This document shows, in pieces, positions 1-7,216 of a stretch of DNA of 34,117 nt. The stretch comes from Bacteroidota bacterium (lineage in GTDB: Bacteria; Bacteroidota; Ignavibacteria; UBA10030; UBA8401): positions 1 through 34,117 of the forward strand of contig JAVBYA010000057.1 of NCBI GenBank assembly GCA_030824295.1. The letters are read 5' to 3'. The notes under the pieces were generated by a model. That model did no database searches. It saw only the letters and a program-made list of their open reading frames with translations, and was not told where the DNA came from. Each line of letters opens with the position of its first letter. Positions within the stretch are counted from its first letter, which is position 1. Made by a program: the position numbers and the translations under genes.

Positions 1-413
1 CTGAATGCTGTTGTCAACGCCCGTACTTTGTGTTTTCGTTTTATGGTTTCTCGGATGATAGGGTATGCCGGATCTTCGCCATCGACAATCACTTCCGCCA
101 ACTGGACCGCATTAGGGGTCAGAACAATATCTATGCGTTCGGCTTGCTTCAAGTCGACAGTGCGTGCTTGTGCTTCAAAACCTACATATGAGAATCGTAA
201 TTTATAGATACCTTTAGACAATGATATTCGATATTCACCCTCAGAGTTGGACACTGTACCGATCTGAGTTCCAACAATGCGGATACTGGCGAATGGCAAT
301 TGTTTTCCCGCCTCATCTCTGATTGTTCCACTTATCGTAGCGGTAGAATCTTGAGACAGCATTGATTGACTCAAGAGAAAAAGATATAGAAACCACATCA
401 GATGATCTTTCAT
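1..413 (-). CDS. DUF5686-type protein with carboxypeptidase-regulatory-like N-terminus (partial, 3' end outside the window)
   Basis: The minus-strand frame opens with ATG at 413 and runs without a stop for 137 codons to the window edge. Residues 1-22 form a signal peptide (hydrophobic run ending 'SMLSQ'). Residues about 24-110 read as a CarboxypepD_reg-like beta-sandwich (motifs 'GTIRDEAGKQLPFASI', 'SNSEGEYRI', 'YVGFE'). After this comes 'EDPAYPIIREAI'-type sequence (seen: EDPAYPIIRETIKRK), which in Bacteroidota marks DUF5686 outer-membrane proteins whose remainder is a beta-barrel. The function of that family is not established; it is probably an outer-membrane protein. It lies 66 bases downstream of the double-glycine peptide gene, beyond a hairpin, so it may be a separate unit. 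Codon use is visibly AT-richer (AAA, ATA, TTG) than in most of the window. Confidence 0.8.
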   Translation of the reverse strand, partial: MKDHLMWFLYLFLLSQSMLSQDSTATISGTIRDEAGKQLPFASIRIVGTQIGTVSNSEGEYRISLSKGIYKLRFSYVGFEAQARTVDLKQAERIDIVLTPNAVQLAEVIVDGEDPAYPIIRETIKRKHKVRALTTAF

Positions 414-426
414 AGGCGTAATACTA

Positions 427-448
427 AAGGGCCGACTCAACGGCCCTT
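427..448 (-). terminator. Hairpin after the double-glycine peptide gene
   Basis: An 8-bp perfect stem (427-434 with 441-448) with a 6-nt loop lies 31 bases beyond the stop of the minus-strand peptide gene. On the minus strand it is followed by TTTAGTA rather than a long T run, so termination may be partial and allow some read-through into the DUF5686 gene. Confidence 0.55.
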
Positions 449-479
449 CCTTTGTCATAGTTCTTTAATTGTGTATTTG

Positions 480-749
480 TTAGAGCGTCATACAGAGGAT
501 ACCAAATATTGCACACGCGGCGACTCCGAACCACGACAGCACCATCGTGAAGCAAAGAGTGGTGAAATGAATACATTCAACCGTTTCGACAGCATCCCCT
601 CCCCTGATACTCTGCATCTCGTCGGCGCTCAATGACACTCCCTGTTCGATCTGCACGTTCGCATCCATTGCCTGCGTCCGCGCGAGCGTTGTCTCGCCGA
701 CGAACAGCAGCCCAAGGAACAGCAAAAGAAATCCAAACGTCTTTTTCAT
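480..749 (-). CDS. Small double-glycine peptide precursor with N-terminal signal peptide
   Basis: This 89-aa precursor has three parts. Residues 1-23 are a Sec-like signal (MKK, then a long hydrophobic run, then 'TTLA'). Residues 24-51 form a spacer ending in LSADEMQSIRGG, which matches the classical double-glycine leader at every key place (L-12, S-11, E-8, M-7, I-4, G-2, G-1). Residues 52-89 are a hydrophobic 38-residue core with Cys at 59, 66, 79 and 86, giving C-x6-C-x12-C-x6-C. C39 peptidases cut after GG in such leaders, and the gene just upstream on the same strand encodes a C39 peptidase. An AAGGA site lies 7 bases before the ATG. The product may be a bacteriocin-like or signalling peptide; that role is inferred. 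Having a signal peptide in front of a GG leader is odd, because GG peptides normally leave through ABC exporters. Confidence 0.75.
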   Translation of the reverse strand: MKKTFGFLLLFLGLLFVGETTLARTQAMDANVQIEQGVSLSADEMQSIRGGDAVETVECIHFTTLCFTMVLSWFGVAACAIFGILCMTL

Positions 750-901
750 GGTTGTCCTTTTTGAAATAGTGATGAATGGGTTGTTTAGTCCCTCCTCACC
801 GCTGTCCGTCCGATGGTGTCATATCCGTGCGGGGTGCGGGGACAGGCCGCATCCAACACAGCTACGAGTGACCGCCGAACCGGTGAGTCAGGGTTGATTA
901 T

Positions 902-1474
902 TCAATGCCGGAAGATGAGCGTTTCACCGCTCCATCGTTCCTTGAACCGCGCTTCCGGGACCGCCAGACGGCCCACTCCGGGGTCGCGCAGATACACGGT
1001 GTGCCGGACGATACTGTCCACAACGACGAAATGGGATCGGTCGACGAACGCCAGCGCGGGGAGCGGTCCGGTGCGAAGATCATCAAAGGCGAGCTTCCAC
1101 CCTTCCGCATCCACTCCATACCGTTCTGCAGCATCCTTCAGCGCCAGCATCGACGCACCATCCTCCGTCAGCGGGATGCCGGATTCCAGTTCCTGCAATG
1201 GAACGTTCGTGCCGCGGCTTGATAACACCATCTTCAATGCGCTGGGGCCGCAGTTGTTCCGCGTAGTCTGCAGCACGACGCCGTCCCGCCCCAGATACTC
1301 CGTATCATTGAACAGCGACGTGAGTCGGATGTGGGAGCCGGGAACAGCGAGGAACCAGGCCCAGCCGACAGCGGCAAGAACGAAAAGAAATACTAAGAGA
1401 TGTTTCACGGTGATCCGGATCGGGGATGTTCTGTTCACGAATGCGCGGAGCTGTTTCTTCCCAATGTAATCCAT
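902..1474 (-). CDS. Membrane-anchored stand-alone C39 cysteine peptidase
   Basis: The 190-aa product has a basic N-terminus (several K/R in residues 6-24), one transmembrane helix at about 23-46, then a C39 peptidase domain. Visible catalytic parts are the oxyanion Gln69 and nucleophile Cys75 in LQTTRNNCGPSAL, His148 in 'RSHFVVVDS' and Asp164 in 'LRDPGVG'. C39 enzymes cleave after double glycine in bacteriocin and pheromone leaders and are usually the N-terminal domain of an ABC exporter; here no transporter or ATPase domain is present. The positive-inside rule places the peptidase outside the cytoplasmic membrane. The likely substrate is the GG peptide encoded 152 bases downstream. I chose the ATG at 1474 because GAGG lies 6 bases upstream; a longer in-frame ATG at 1576 falls inside the terminator stem of the preceding gene, and one at 1510 has no ribosome site. 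Confidence 0.82.
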   Translation of the reverse strand: MDYIGKKQLRAFVNRTSPIRITVKHLLVFLFVLAAVGWAWFLAVPGSHIRLTSLFNDTEYLGRDGVVLQTTRNNCGPSALKMVLSSRGTNVPLQELESGIPLTEDGASMLALKDAAERYGVDAEGWKLAFDDLRTGPLPALAFVDRSHFVVVDSIVRHTVYLRDPGVGRLAVPEARFKERWSGETLIFRH

Positions 1475-1547
1475 CACCCCCCTCTTTGTCACGGAAAAAG
1501 CATTGTCCATTGAGGTCGGCGAACGATTGGCGGATGGGGAGAAAACG

Positions 1548-1579
1548 GCGATGCCATGACCGGACGGCCATGGCATCGC
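1548..1579 (-). terminator. Rho-independent terminator of the M49 peptidase gene
   Basis: A perfect 11-bp stem (1548-1558 with 1569-1579), extended inside by two more pairs after a mismatch, lies 24 bases after the stop of the minus-strand peptidase gene. On the minus strand it is followed by CGTTTTC. It separates the M49 gene from the C39/peptide genes and shows they are transcribed apart. Confidence 0.85.
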
Positions 1580-1602
1580 AAGAGAGGGAGCAAGAGGGGT
1601 GG

Positions 1603-3696
1603 TTACTTCAGTTTGAGCGTCGTGCGGGCCTTCGCCTTCTCCTCTTTCGTGAAGGCGGAGTATTCGAGCATCTGTTTGCCGAGGTCGAGCGGGTAGACGA
1701 CCTTCACATCGGTCACTTTGCCTTTGGCATCCGTCACCGGTTCCAGCTTCGGCATGACGAATCCCACGTACACGGCGCGGTCCAGTTTCTCCATGCGGGA
1801 CAATACTTCATCACGCAGTGCTGTGTCGATCTTGAATCCGTACGTATCGATGAGCGTCTTCGCCGCCGCCAGGTCCCCTTCGGATTTGATCCGCTGCACT
1901 TCCGCCAGCAGCCGTCCCACGCCGTCGCGCATCTTCTCGAAGCTCGTCACGCGGAAGTAGGTCTTCCCCTCCTTCGTTGTCCGTTCGATGCAGTCTGCAT
2001 TCTTCCAGAGCCAGTGGATGATCATCTGGCGGTTCTTCATATGGTCCTCTTCCAGCTGGTCTTGTCCTTTCGGTACACGCTGCAGCTGTACGAGCGCGGA
2101 GTTCCGCACCTCTTTGGTGTACATCGCCTTCACGATATCCATCGTGTTGGGGATGATGCCGATCTCGACGAGCTTCGGGTCCCAGATATGATAGAGCGCC
2201 ACAAGGTCGGCGCGCGCTTCCTCCAGCGTGGAGTAATAGCCGGGGAGGGCCGCCTGCGGATCGACCGTGAGGGAGGGCGAGACCTTGCCGGAGGCATGGC
2301 CGAGCACTTCGTGGAGCGCAGTGTGCATATTGTCCGCCAGTGAACCGTACTTCTCGGAGAGCATCATCTCTTCTTCGTCGTACGCGAACTCCTTCAGGAT
2401 ATCCTTCCCGCCGGTCTTCTCGTACGCATCGACGATATTGAAGAGCGTCACCGATTTACTGCCGTGCAGTTCGCGTACATCCTGTTCGTTCGGCAGATTG
2501 ATGCCGATGGCGCTGACCGGTCCGGCGTCGCCCGTCTCCACCACCACGTTAATGACGGTGTACTTCAGCGGTTTCACATCCGCTTTCCTGTACTTCGCAT
2601 CCCACGGCATGCGGTCCTCGAAGTACTGGGCGTTGGTCCCGACCTTCTGGAAGAGTTCCGTCAGTTCCGGATTGGCGAAATTCACGACCGATTCGAACTG
2701 TCCTTTGGCTCCGCGTGCATCCAGATAGACCTCGATGAAGCCGTGGATCATATCCACCTGCGACTCCGTCTCCTTCACCCAGCCGATGTTGTACTCGCGC
2801 CAGTCGTTCAGGTCCCCCGTGCGGTAGAAGGTGATGAGCTTATCGAGATTCGCTGCCTGGCGTTTGTTGGAAGCGTACGCTTTCGCCTTCTCCAGATAAC
2901 CGATCGCCACCTGCAGGTCCTCGGCATACATGCCGGCAGGGATCTTCCCGCCGAGATGTGTGTTGCCGGTGCGATAGACCTTTTCGACGATCGTTCCGTT
3001 CTCCTTCACCACTTTGGAATTGAGCGGGTTCTTCTCATTCCCGGCCTTCGCCCATGCATCCACTTCGGCGAATGTGACCCCTTCATAATTATTGTTGGCG
3101 CTGCCGGCGATCATATCCTCCCCCGGCGTCTTGTTGGTCTGTACCGGTTCGAATGATCTGTCGAAGATGGAACGGCGGAGACGATCCAATTTTTGATCGA
3201 TGGTCTCACCCCTGGTCAACGTGACCGATGCGCCGTTGAAGATGGCCGCTTTCACCGCAAGGGAGAATTGTTCCGGAGTGAAGAGCGGGACGAACTTGCG
3301 GGAGGTGATGTTGTCGTACTGCGAGTTGTTCACCCAGAAGAGTTTCGTATAGAGAACGAACTGCTCCATCACGGCAGGGTCGATCCCTTTGGGATGCGTG
3401 TACACCGCTTCGAGCAGCTCGCGGATCTCCAGTGCGTGACGGTGGCGCTGGTCCACCGCGATATCCCGCGCGGCGATGGCGGACTTGTACAGATAGTAGG
3501 TGAAGATCTTCTCCTTCGCGGAGAGCTTCTCGAATCCGTCCGCATAGAGCTGGACGATGCGCACCGGGCCGACGTCGCCCATCTGCAGTTTCTCGATCGT
3601 GTATTGTCGTTCCATAAGGTTCGGCTGGGTTGGTTTGTCCTTGTGCTGTGCGCTGAGTGCGGTGATCATGATCAGTGTGAGTATGAATGCTTTCAT
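1603..3696 (-). CDS. Secreted M49-family dipeptidyl peptidase (DPP III-like zinc peptidase)
   Basis: A 697-aa protein of the M49 family, which removes N-terminal dipeptides from peptides. The zinc site HEVLGH is at residues 462-467 (the family signature is HExxGH with one extra residue compared with HExxH), and the third ligand region EEARAD is at 492-497. 'ASGKVSP' after the zinc helix and the full length fit the family. Residues 1-16 form a signal peptide (MKAFILTLIMITALSA), so the enzyme is exported to the periplasm or beyond, whereas well-studied DPP III enzymes are cytosolic. No Cys lipobox or T9SS domain is present. GGAG lies 6 bases before the ATG. It is transcribed alone, away from the oxidoreductase genes and ended by the terminator at 1548-1579. 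Bacteroidota members are often mislabelled as dihydrofolate reductases. Confidence 0.9.
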   Translation of the reverse strand: MKAFILTLIMITALSAQHKDKPTQPNLMERQYTIEKLQMGDVGPVRIVQLYADGFEKLSAKEKIFTYYLYKSAIAARDIAVDQRHRHALEIRELLEAVYTHPKGIDPAVMEQFVLYTKLFWVNNSQYDNITSRKFVPLFTPEQFSLAVKAAIFNGASVTLTRGETIDQKLDRLRRSIFDRSFEPVQTNKTPGEDMIAGSANNNYEGVTFAEVDAWAKAGNEKNPLNSKVVKENGTIVEKVYRTGNTHLGGKIPAGMYAEDLQVAIGYLEKAKAYASNKRQAANLDKLITFYRTGDLNDWREYNIGWVKETESQVDMIHGFIEVYLDARGAKGQFESVVNFANPELTELFQKVGTNAQYFEDRMPWDAKYRKADVKPLKYTVINVVVETGDAGPVSAIGINLPNEQDVRELHGSKSVTLFNIVDAYEKTGGKDILKEFAYDEEEMMLSEKYGSLADNMHTALHEVLGHASGKVSPSLTVDPQAALPGYYSTLEEARADLVALYHIWDPKLVEIGIIPNTMDIVKAMYTKEVRNSALVQLQRVPKGQDQLEEDHMKNRQMIIHWLWKNADCIERTTKEGKTYFRVTSFEKMRDGVGRLLAEVQRIKSEGDLAAAKTLIDTYGFKIDTALRDEVLSRMEKLDRAVYVGFVMPKLEPVTDAKGKVTDVKVVYPLDLGKQMLEYSAFTKEEKAKARTTLKLK

Positions 3697-3870
3697 CGTT
3701 GCTCCGTGATAAATTTGTGCATCAAAGTAGGGAGAGATTGATGGAAATGCAATTGATGATTGTCACCCATCCTATTCCCACTTTCGCAAGAGACCGGAAG
3801 TAATTTCCCAACTCTAAAAAATCGGACCGTCAAATCCTTAAGATTTTTAGCGGAGGAACTCGGCACATAA

Positions 3871-5040
3871 ATGGCTATTAGAATGGAAGGTTTATTATCC
3901 CGGACAATCATGGTACAATCCTCCATCAAGATACGCACCGGCAATCAGATGATCGCCGAAGGTGCACTGCATGCCGGCTGTCAGTTCTTCGCCGGATATC
4001 CCATCACGCCTGCATCGGGTGTGTACAAAGCGATGATCGAACAGCTGCCGCAGCGCAGCGGTGTTGCCATCTCCGCACCGGACGAGATCTCCGCCCTCGC
4101 GTACTGCGTCGGCGCATCGGGCCGCGGCGTGAAAGCGATGACCGCCTCCTCCGGTCCCGGCTGGTCGCTGATGATCGAAACGGTGCAGTATGCTCTGATG
4201 ACGGAACTCCCGGTGGTGATCGCGCTCGTACAGCGGCTCGGACCGAGCACCGGCGGCGCCACGCAGAACGGTCAAGCGGACATCCTCTTCACCGAGTTCT
4301 GCACCTCCGGCGGATATACCATTCCCATCTTCGCTCCGAGCACTCCGCAGGAATGCTACGAAGTAGCGACCATCGCATTCCATTGGGCCGAACAGCTGCG
4401 GACGCCGGTGATCATCCTCTCCGATAAAGAGGTCGGCATGATGTCCGAGGATGTCGATTTCGCACAGCTCAAAGGGGTGCCGCCGTCCGAGCGGGCATTG
4501 TTCCGCGGCGGCAACGGTGCACAGCATCTCACGTACGATTTCACGGAACTCTCCGATGTGCCGCTCTTCGCCCCTGTCGGCGGTGAGGACAAGGTCACCA
4601 TGACCGGTTCGGCGCACGATAAAAAAGGAACGCTGCAGAAGAATTCCAAAGAGACGATCGACGTGCTGATCCATCTGCAGTCGAAGATCGATGCCCGGAA
4701 GGAAGCGATGTCCATCGTCCGCGTGGACGATGCCGGTCCGGCCGACACGCTCGTCATCAGTTTCGGCATCACTGCACGCACGGCGCGGGAAGCGGTCCGC
4801 CGCGCCCGGCAGGCAGGAAAGAAAGTGCGGAGTGCCAATGTGATCTCCCTCTTCCCCGTCCCGGAACAGGCGCTGATCGAAGCAGCCGCGGGAGTGAAAC
4901 GGGTAGTGGTCGCGGAAGAGAACATGACGGGACAGTACCGGAGCGTCATCCGCTCCCTCTTCCCGCAGACGGAGATCGTCGGCGTGAACACCATCGGCAC
5001 GATGATCACCCCGAACGACATTTTGAACGGACTATTATAA
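3871..5040 (+). CDS. korA: 2-oxoacid:ferredoxin oxidoreductase, alpha subunit
   Basis: The 389-aa product is the alpha subunit of a ferredoxin-dependent 2-oxoacid oxidoreductase, which decarboxylates a 2-oxoacid (probably 2-oxoglutarate) to the acyl-CoA and reduces ferredoxin. The hallmark GYPITPAS is at about residues 42-49, followed by the helix-rich domain I ('SSGPGWSLM', 'QRLGPSTGGATQNGQ') and a C-terminal transketolase-like domain from about 290. It lacks the gamma domain that is fused to the N-terminus of many KorA proteins; the gamma part is on the next gene. Start is uncertain: ATG 3910 would give 376 aa and a family-like beginning 'MVQSSIKIRTGNQ', and no well-spaced ribosome site picks between them. 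Only 17 bases separate it from the beta gene. Substrate assignment (2-oxoglutarate versus pyruvate or branched-chain acids) is not certain from sequence. Confidence 0.87.
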   Translation: MAIRMEGLLSRTIMVQSSIKIRTGNQMIAEGALHAGCQFFAGYPITPASGVYKAMIEQLPQRSGVAISAPDEISALAYCVGASGRGVKAMTASSGPGWSLMIETVQYALMTELPVVIALVQRLGPSTGGATQNGQADILFTEFCTSGGYTIPIFAPSTPQECYEVATIAFHWAEQLRTPVIILSDKEVGMMSEDVDFAQLKGVPPSERALFRGGNGAQHLTYDFTELSDVPLFAPVGGEDKVTMTGSAHDKKGTLQKNSKETIDVLIHLQSKIDARKEAMSIVRVDDAGPADTLVISFGITARTAREAVRRARQAGKKVRSANVISLFPVPEQALIEAAAGVKRVVVAEENMTGQYRSVIRSLFPQTEIVGVNTIGTMITPNDILNGLL

Positions 5041-5057
5041 GGACGCGCGAACGCATC

Positions 5058-6386
5058 ATGGAAGAGACACTGCAGAGGAATACATTCACCAAAGAGGCCG
5101 CGGTCTTCCCGTTCTGTAAAGGGTGCGGACATCATCACTATGTGAAGCATCTGGACGAAGCGTTCGTCTCCTTGCAGCTTGACCCGAAACAGGTCTGCAT
5201 CGTCAGCGACATCGGCTGCATCGGCATCCTGGATTCGCTCTTCGCTGAACCGCATACGTTCCACACCACACACGGACGTTCCACCGCGTTCGCCACCGGC
5301 ATCGCCCTGGCGGACGGCATCCTGCACGACGCGAAGCTCAAGACCGTGGTGGTGATCGGCGACGGCGGTGCAACGATCGGTCTGCTCCATCTGGTGAACG
5401 CTGCGCTGATGAACATCAACGTCACGGTGGTCCTCGCCAACAATTTCCTCTACGGGATGACCGGCGGACAGCATTCGCAGTTCTCACCGCTGGAGTTCGT
5501 CACCCCGACCACGCCGGCCGGCAACATCGTTCCGCCGATGGACATCTGCGCCATCATGAAGAGCTGCGGCGCCACGTACATCCGCCAGGCAGCGGCAACG
5601 GACAAGAATCTCGGCACCATCATCGCAGATGCCATCGCACATCCCGGGTTCGCCATCGTGGAAGTGCTGGAGCTCTGCACCGAGTGGGCCACACCCTTCA
5701 ACAAGATCGACGGGAAGATGCTCAACGGTTCCGTCCACCAGGAGGATTCCGGCGGAGCAGCGGAGCGGAAGGATTTCTCATCCCTCTATAAAGAGAAGGT
5801 GCTCGGCGCACCGAAGAAGAGCATCGATGACACCATCATTCCGCATTTCACCTCCACGCTGAACGGAACACGCCGCATCGTCCTGGCGGGAACGGCCGGC
5901 GAGAAGGTACAGCTGGCGTCGTTCCTCTATATGAAGTCCGCCATTGCCAGCGGTCTGCACGCCACGCAGAAGAACGACAATCCGGTCACGCAGGGCTCGG
6001 GATTCTCGCTGTCGGAACTATGCGTAAGCAATGAAGAGATCCTCTTCACCGGCATCGACCGGCCGGATGCGGTGATCATCGCATCGGCGGACGGATTGAA
6101 GGAAGTGCGGGCGAACGGCACGCTCGCGCGCTGCACACCGGATTCCATCGTCGTGGCAGAGCAAACGCTGCCGGAGTTCGAATGTTCCGGGAAGGTCTCC
6201 CGCCTGCCGCTCCGCGCGGTCTGCACCGGCAGCCGCGCTGCATTGAGTGCGCTTGCAGCACTGAACATGGCCAAAGGCTGGGTATCGCAGGATGCCCTGT
6301 GGGAGATGATCGACGCTAAATTCAAGGAAAAAGGAGCGGCCTTCCACCGCGATATCGAAGCGCTGTTGCCGTTCATCAAAATATAG
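5058..6386 (+). CDS. korB: 2-oxoacid:ferredoxin oxidoreductase, beta-gamma fusion subunit
   Basis: Residues 1-260 are the thiamine-diphosphate-binding beta subunit: FCKGCGH (Cys20, Cys23) near the N-terminus, 'HGRSTAFATG' and the TPP/Mg motif from GDGG at 101-104 to Asn128-129. Residues about 271-442 resemble the gamma subunit of 2-oxoacid:acceptor oxidoreductases ('RRIVLAGTAGEKVQLASFL', then 'VTQGSGFSLSEL', then 'RPDAVIIAS'). The usual glycine-rich gamma motif GxGGQGV and the YGxExRGG motif are altered here. Typical KorB is about 280-340 aa, so the 442-aa length fits a fusion. Together with the alpha gene just upstream it would make a complete alpha/beta-gamma enzyme working in the cytoplasm with ferredoxin, for example in a reductive or oxidative TCA cycle. 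No delta (2x[4Fe-4S]) subunit is seen nearby. Confidence 0.88.
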   Translation: MEETLQRNTFTKEAAVFPFCKGCGHHHYVKHLDEAFVSLQLDPKQVCIVSDIGCIGILDSLFAEPHTFHTTHGRSTAFATGIALADGILHDAKLKTVVVIGDGGATIGLLHLVNAALMNINVTVVLANNFLYGMTGGQHSQFSPLEFVTPTTPAGNIVPPMDICAIMKSCGATYIRQAAATDKNLGTIIADAIAHPGFAIVEVLELCTEWATPFNKIDGKMLNGSVHQEDSGGAAERKDFSSLYKEKVLGAPKKSIDDTIIPHFTSTLNGTRRIVLAGTAGEKVQLASFLYMKSAIASGLHATQKNDNPVTQGSGFSLSELCVSNEEILFTGIDRPDAVIIASADGLKEVRANGTLARCTPDSIVVAEQTLPEFECSGKVSRLPLRAVCTGSRAALSALAALNMAKGWVSQDALWEMIDAKFKEKGAAFHRDIEALLPFIKI

Positions 6387-6409
6387 TCCATCATTTGAAC
6401 GAGGTCCTT

Positions 6410-6640
6410 ATGAACACCATTGAAGATTTCTCCTCCGTCACCGCTGCTCTGGAGCATTTCATCGCCCGTGAGAACGAGACGATCGCGCTGTACGAGCGTT
6501 CGCTCCATTCATTGGGGGATACCATCGTCACGCCGGTGCTGCATCAACTGATCGACGAGCAGCGGCGGCATCGCCTGATGCTCGAAGCGGCGCTGGAAGA
6601 AGTGAATGAACAGTTCGTTCTGGATGAAGCGATCATTTAA
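6410..6640 (+). CDS. Small helical protein, ferritin-like hairpin (function unknown)
   Basis: A 76-aa protein predicted as two long amphipathic helices. Helix one contains 'ENETIALYERSL' and helix two 'LIDEQRRHRLMLEAAL', which recalls one half of a rubrerythrin/ferritin-like four-helix bundle. The usual metal motif ExxH is not kept: the residue three before His is Gln, with Glu one place earlier, so metal binding is doubtful. It starts at the ATG at 6410, with GAGG 5 bases upstream; an upstream in-frame TTG at 6395 is less likely. It sits 23 bases after the oxidoreductase beta-gamma gene and 47 before the globin, so it is probably co-transcribed with them. A short hairpin (CGCCGG stem) lies in the following gap. 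The role is not known. Confidence 0.65.
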   Translation: MNTIEDFSSVTAALEHFIARENETIALYERSLHSLGDTIVTPVLHQLIDEQRRHRLMLEAALEEVNEQFVLDEAII

Positions 6641-6687
6641 CAGGACGCCGGAATACGCCGGCGCACCATCACACTACGGGAGTACGT

Positions 6688-7122
6688 ATGACCACTACAC
6701 AACAAGAGATCGTCCGCACCACGTTCGCTCAGCTTGCTGAGCACGAGGACCGCGTTGCCGACCTGCTGTACCAGGAACTGTTCCGGCTGGAACCGAGGGC
6801 GCGGGAACTGTTCCGCGGCAATCTGCCCGAACAGCAGAAGAAACTGATGCGGATGCTCCGCATCGCCGTGGAGAATGTCGGCGATCCGTCGCAGCTGCAG
6901 CCGATGCTCTATAATCTGGGGATGATCCACCAGTCCTACGGCATCGAACCGCATCACTTCATTTCGTTCGGGACCGCGCTGCTGCATTCGCTGCGCACGG
7001 TGCTCAAGGAGAAGTTCACGAAAGAAGTGGAAGAGGCATGGCATACCGCCTACCACTATTTCATCCTGACCATGAGCAATTTCCCGCATTCGGACGATCC
7101 GGTGCAGCTCCCGCACAACTGA
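6688..7122 (+). CDS. Single-domain globin (bacterial haemoglobin type)
   Basis: A 144-aa protein of globin length and pattern. The proximal haem ligand is most likely His81 in 'LGMIHQSYGIEPHHF', the layout of the F helix in flavohaemoglobin-type globins. 'RELFRGNLPEQQKKLM' (residues 39-54) supplies the CD-region Phe and a distal Gln, and 'VEEAWHTAYHYF' matches the H helix. No reductase domain follows, so it is a single-domain globin, not a flavohaemoglobin. Such proteins bind O2 or NO; protection of the oxygen-sensitive oxidoreductase encoded just upstream is plausible but inferred. GGGAG lies 6 bases before the ATG. An inverted repeat after the stop probably ends the transcript. Confidence 0.88.
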   Translation: MTTTQQEIVRTTFAQLAEHEDRVADLLYQELFRLEPRARELFRGNLPEQQKKLMRMLRIAVENVGDPSQLQPMLYNLGMIHQSYGIEPHHFISFGTALLHSLRTVLKEKFTKEVEEAWHTAYHYFILTMSNFPHSDDPVQLPHN

Positions 7123-7129
7123 ACCTCGC

Positions 7130-7159
7130 CGCCGGCGGGAACGTACGTTCCTGCCGGCG
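7130..7159 (+). terminator. GC-rich inverted repeat after the globin gene
   Basis: A near-perfect palindrome 7 bases after the globin stop: 7130-7143 pairs with 7146-7159 with one G-T pair, and the true loop would be about four bases. It is followed by CTGTTCT, not a T run, so it is terminator-like rather than a textbook terminator. Confidence 0.6.
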
Positions 7160-7216
7160 CTGTTCTATGTATATGACCGTTGGTGCCGGGGTACCGGCCT
7201 TCTCACTGTTCAGCGC

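Noticed and set aside
402-635. Possible 77-aa plus-strand protein
   Set aside because: It crosses the terminator hairpin and lies antisense to the double-glycine peptide gene.
1475-1576. Longer N-terminus for the C39 peptidase, starting at ATG 1576
   Set aside because: That ATG lies inside the stem of the upstream gene's terminator, and the extra residues have no conserved character; ATG 1474 has a ribosome site.
6641-6687. CGCCGG hairpin as a terminator between the small helical protein and globin genes
   Set aside because: The stem is only six pairs with no T run, and the globin gene has a good ribosome site right after, so it looks like an intra-operon hairpin.
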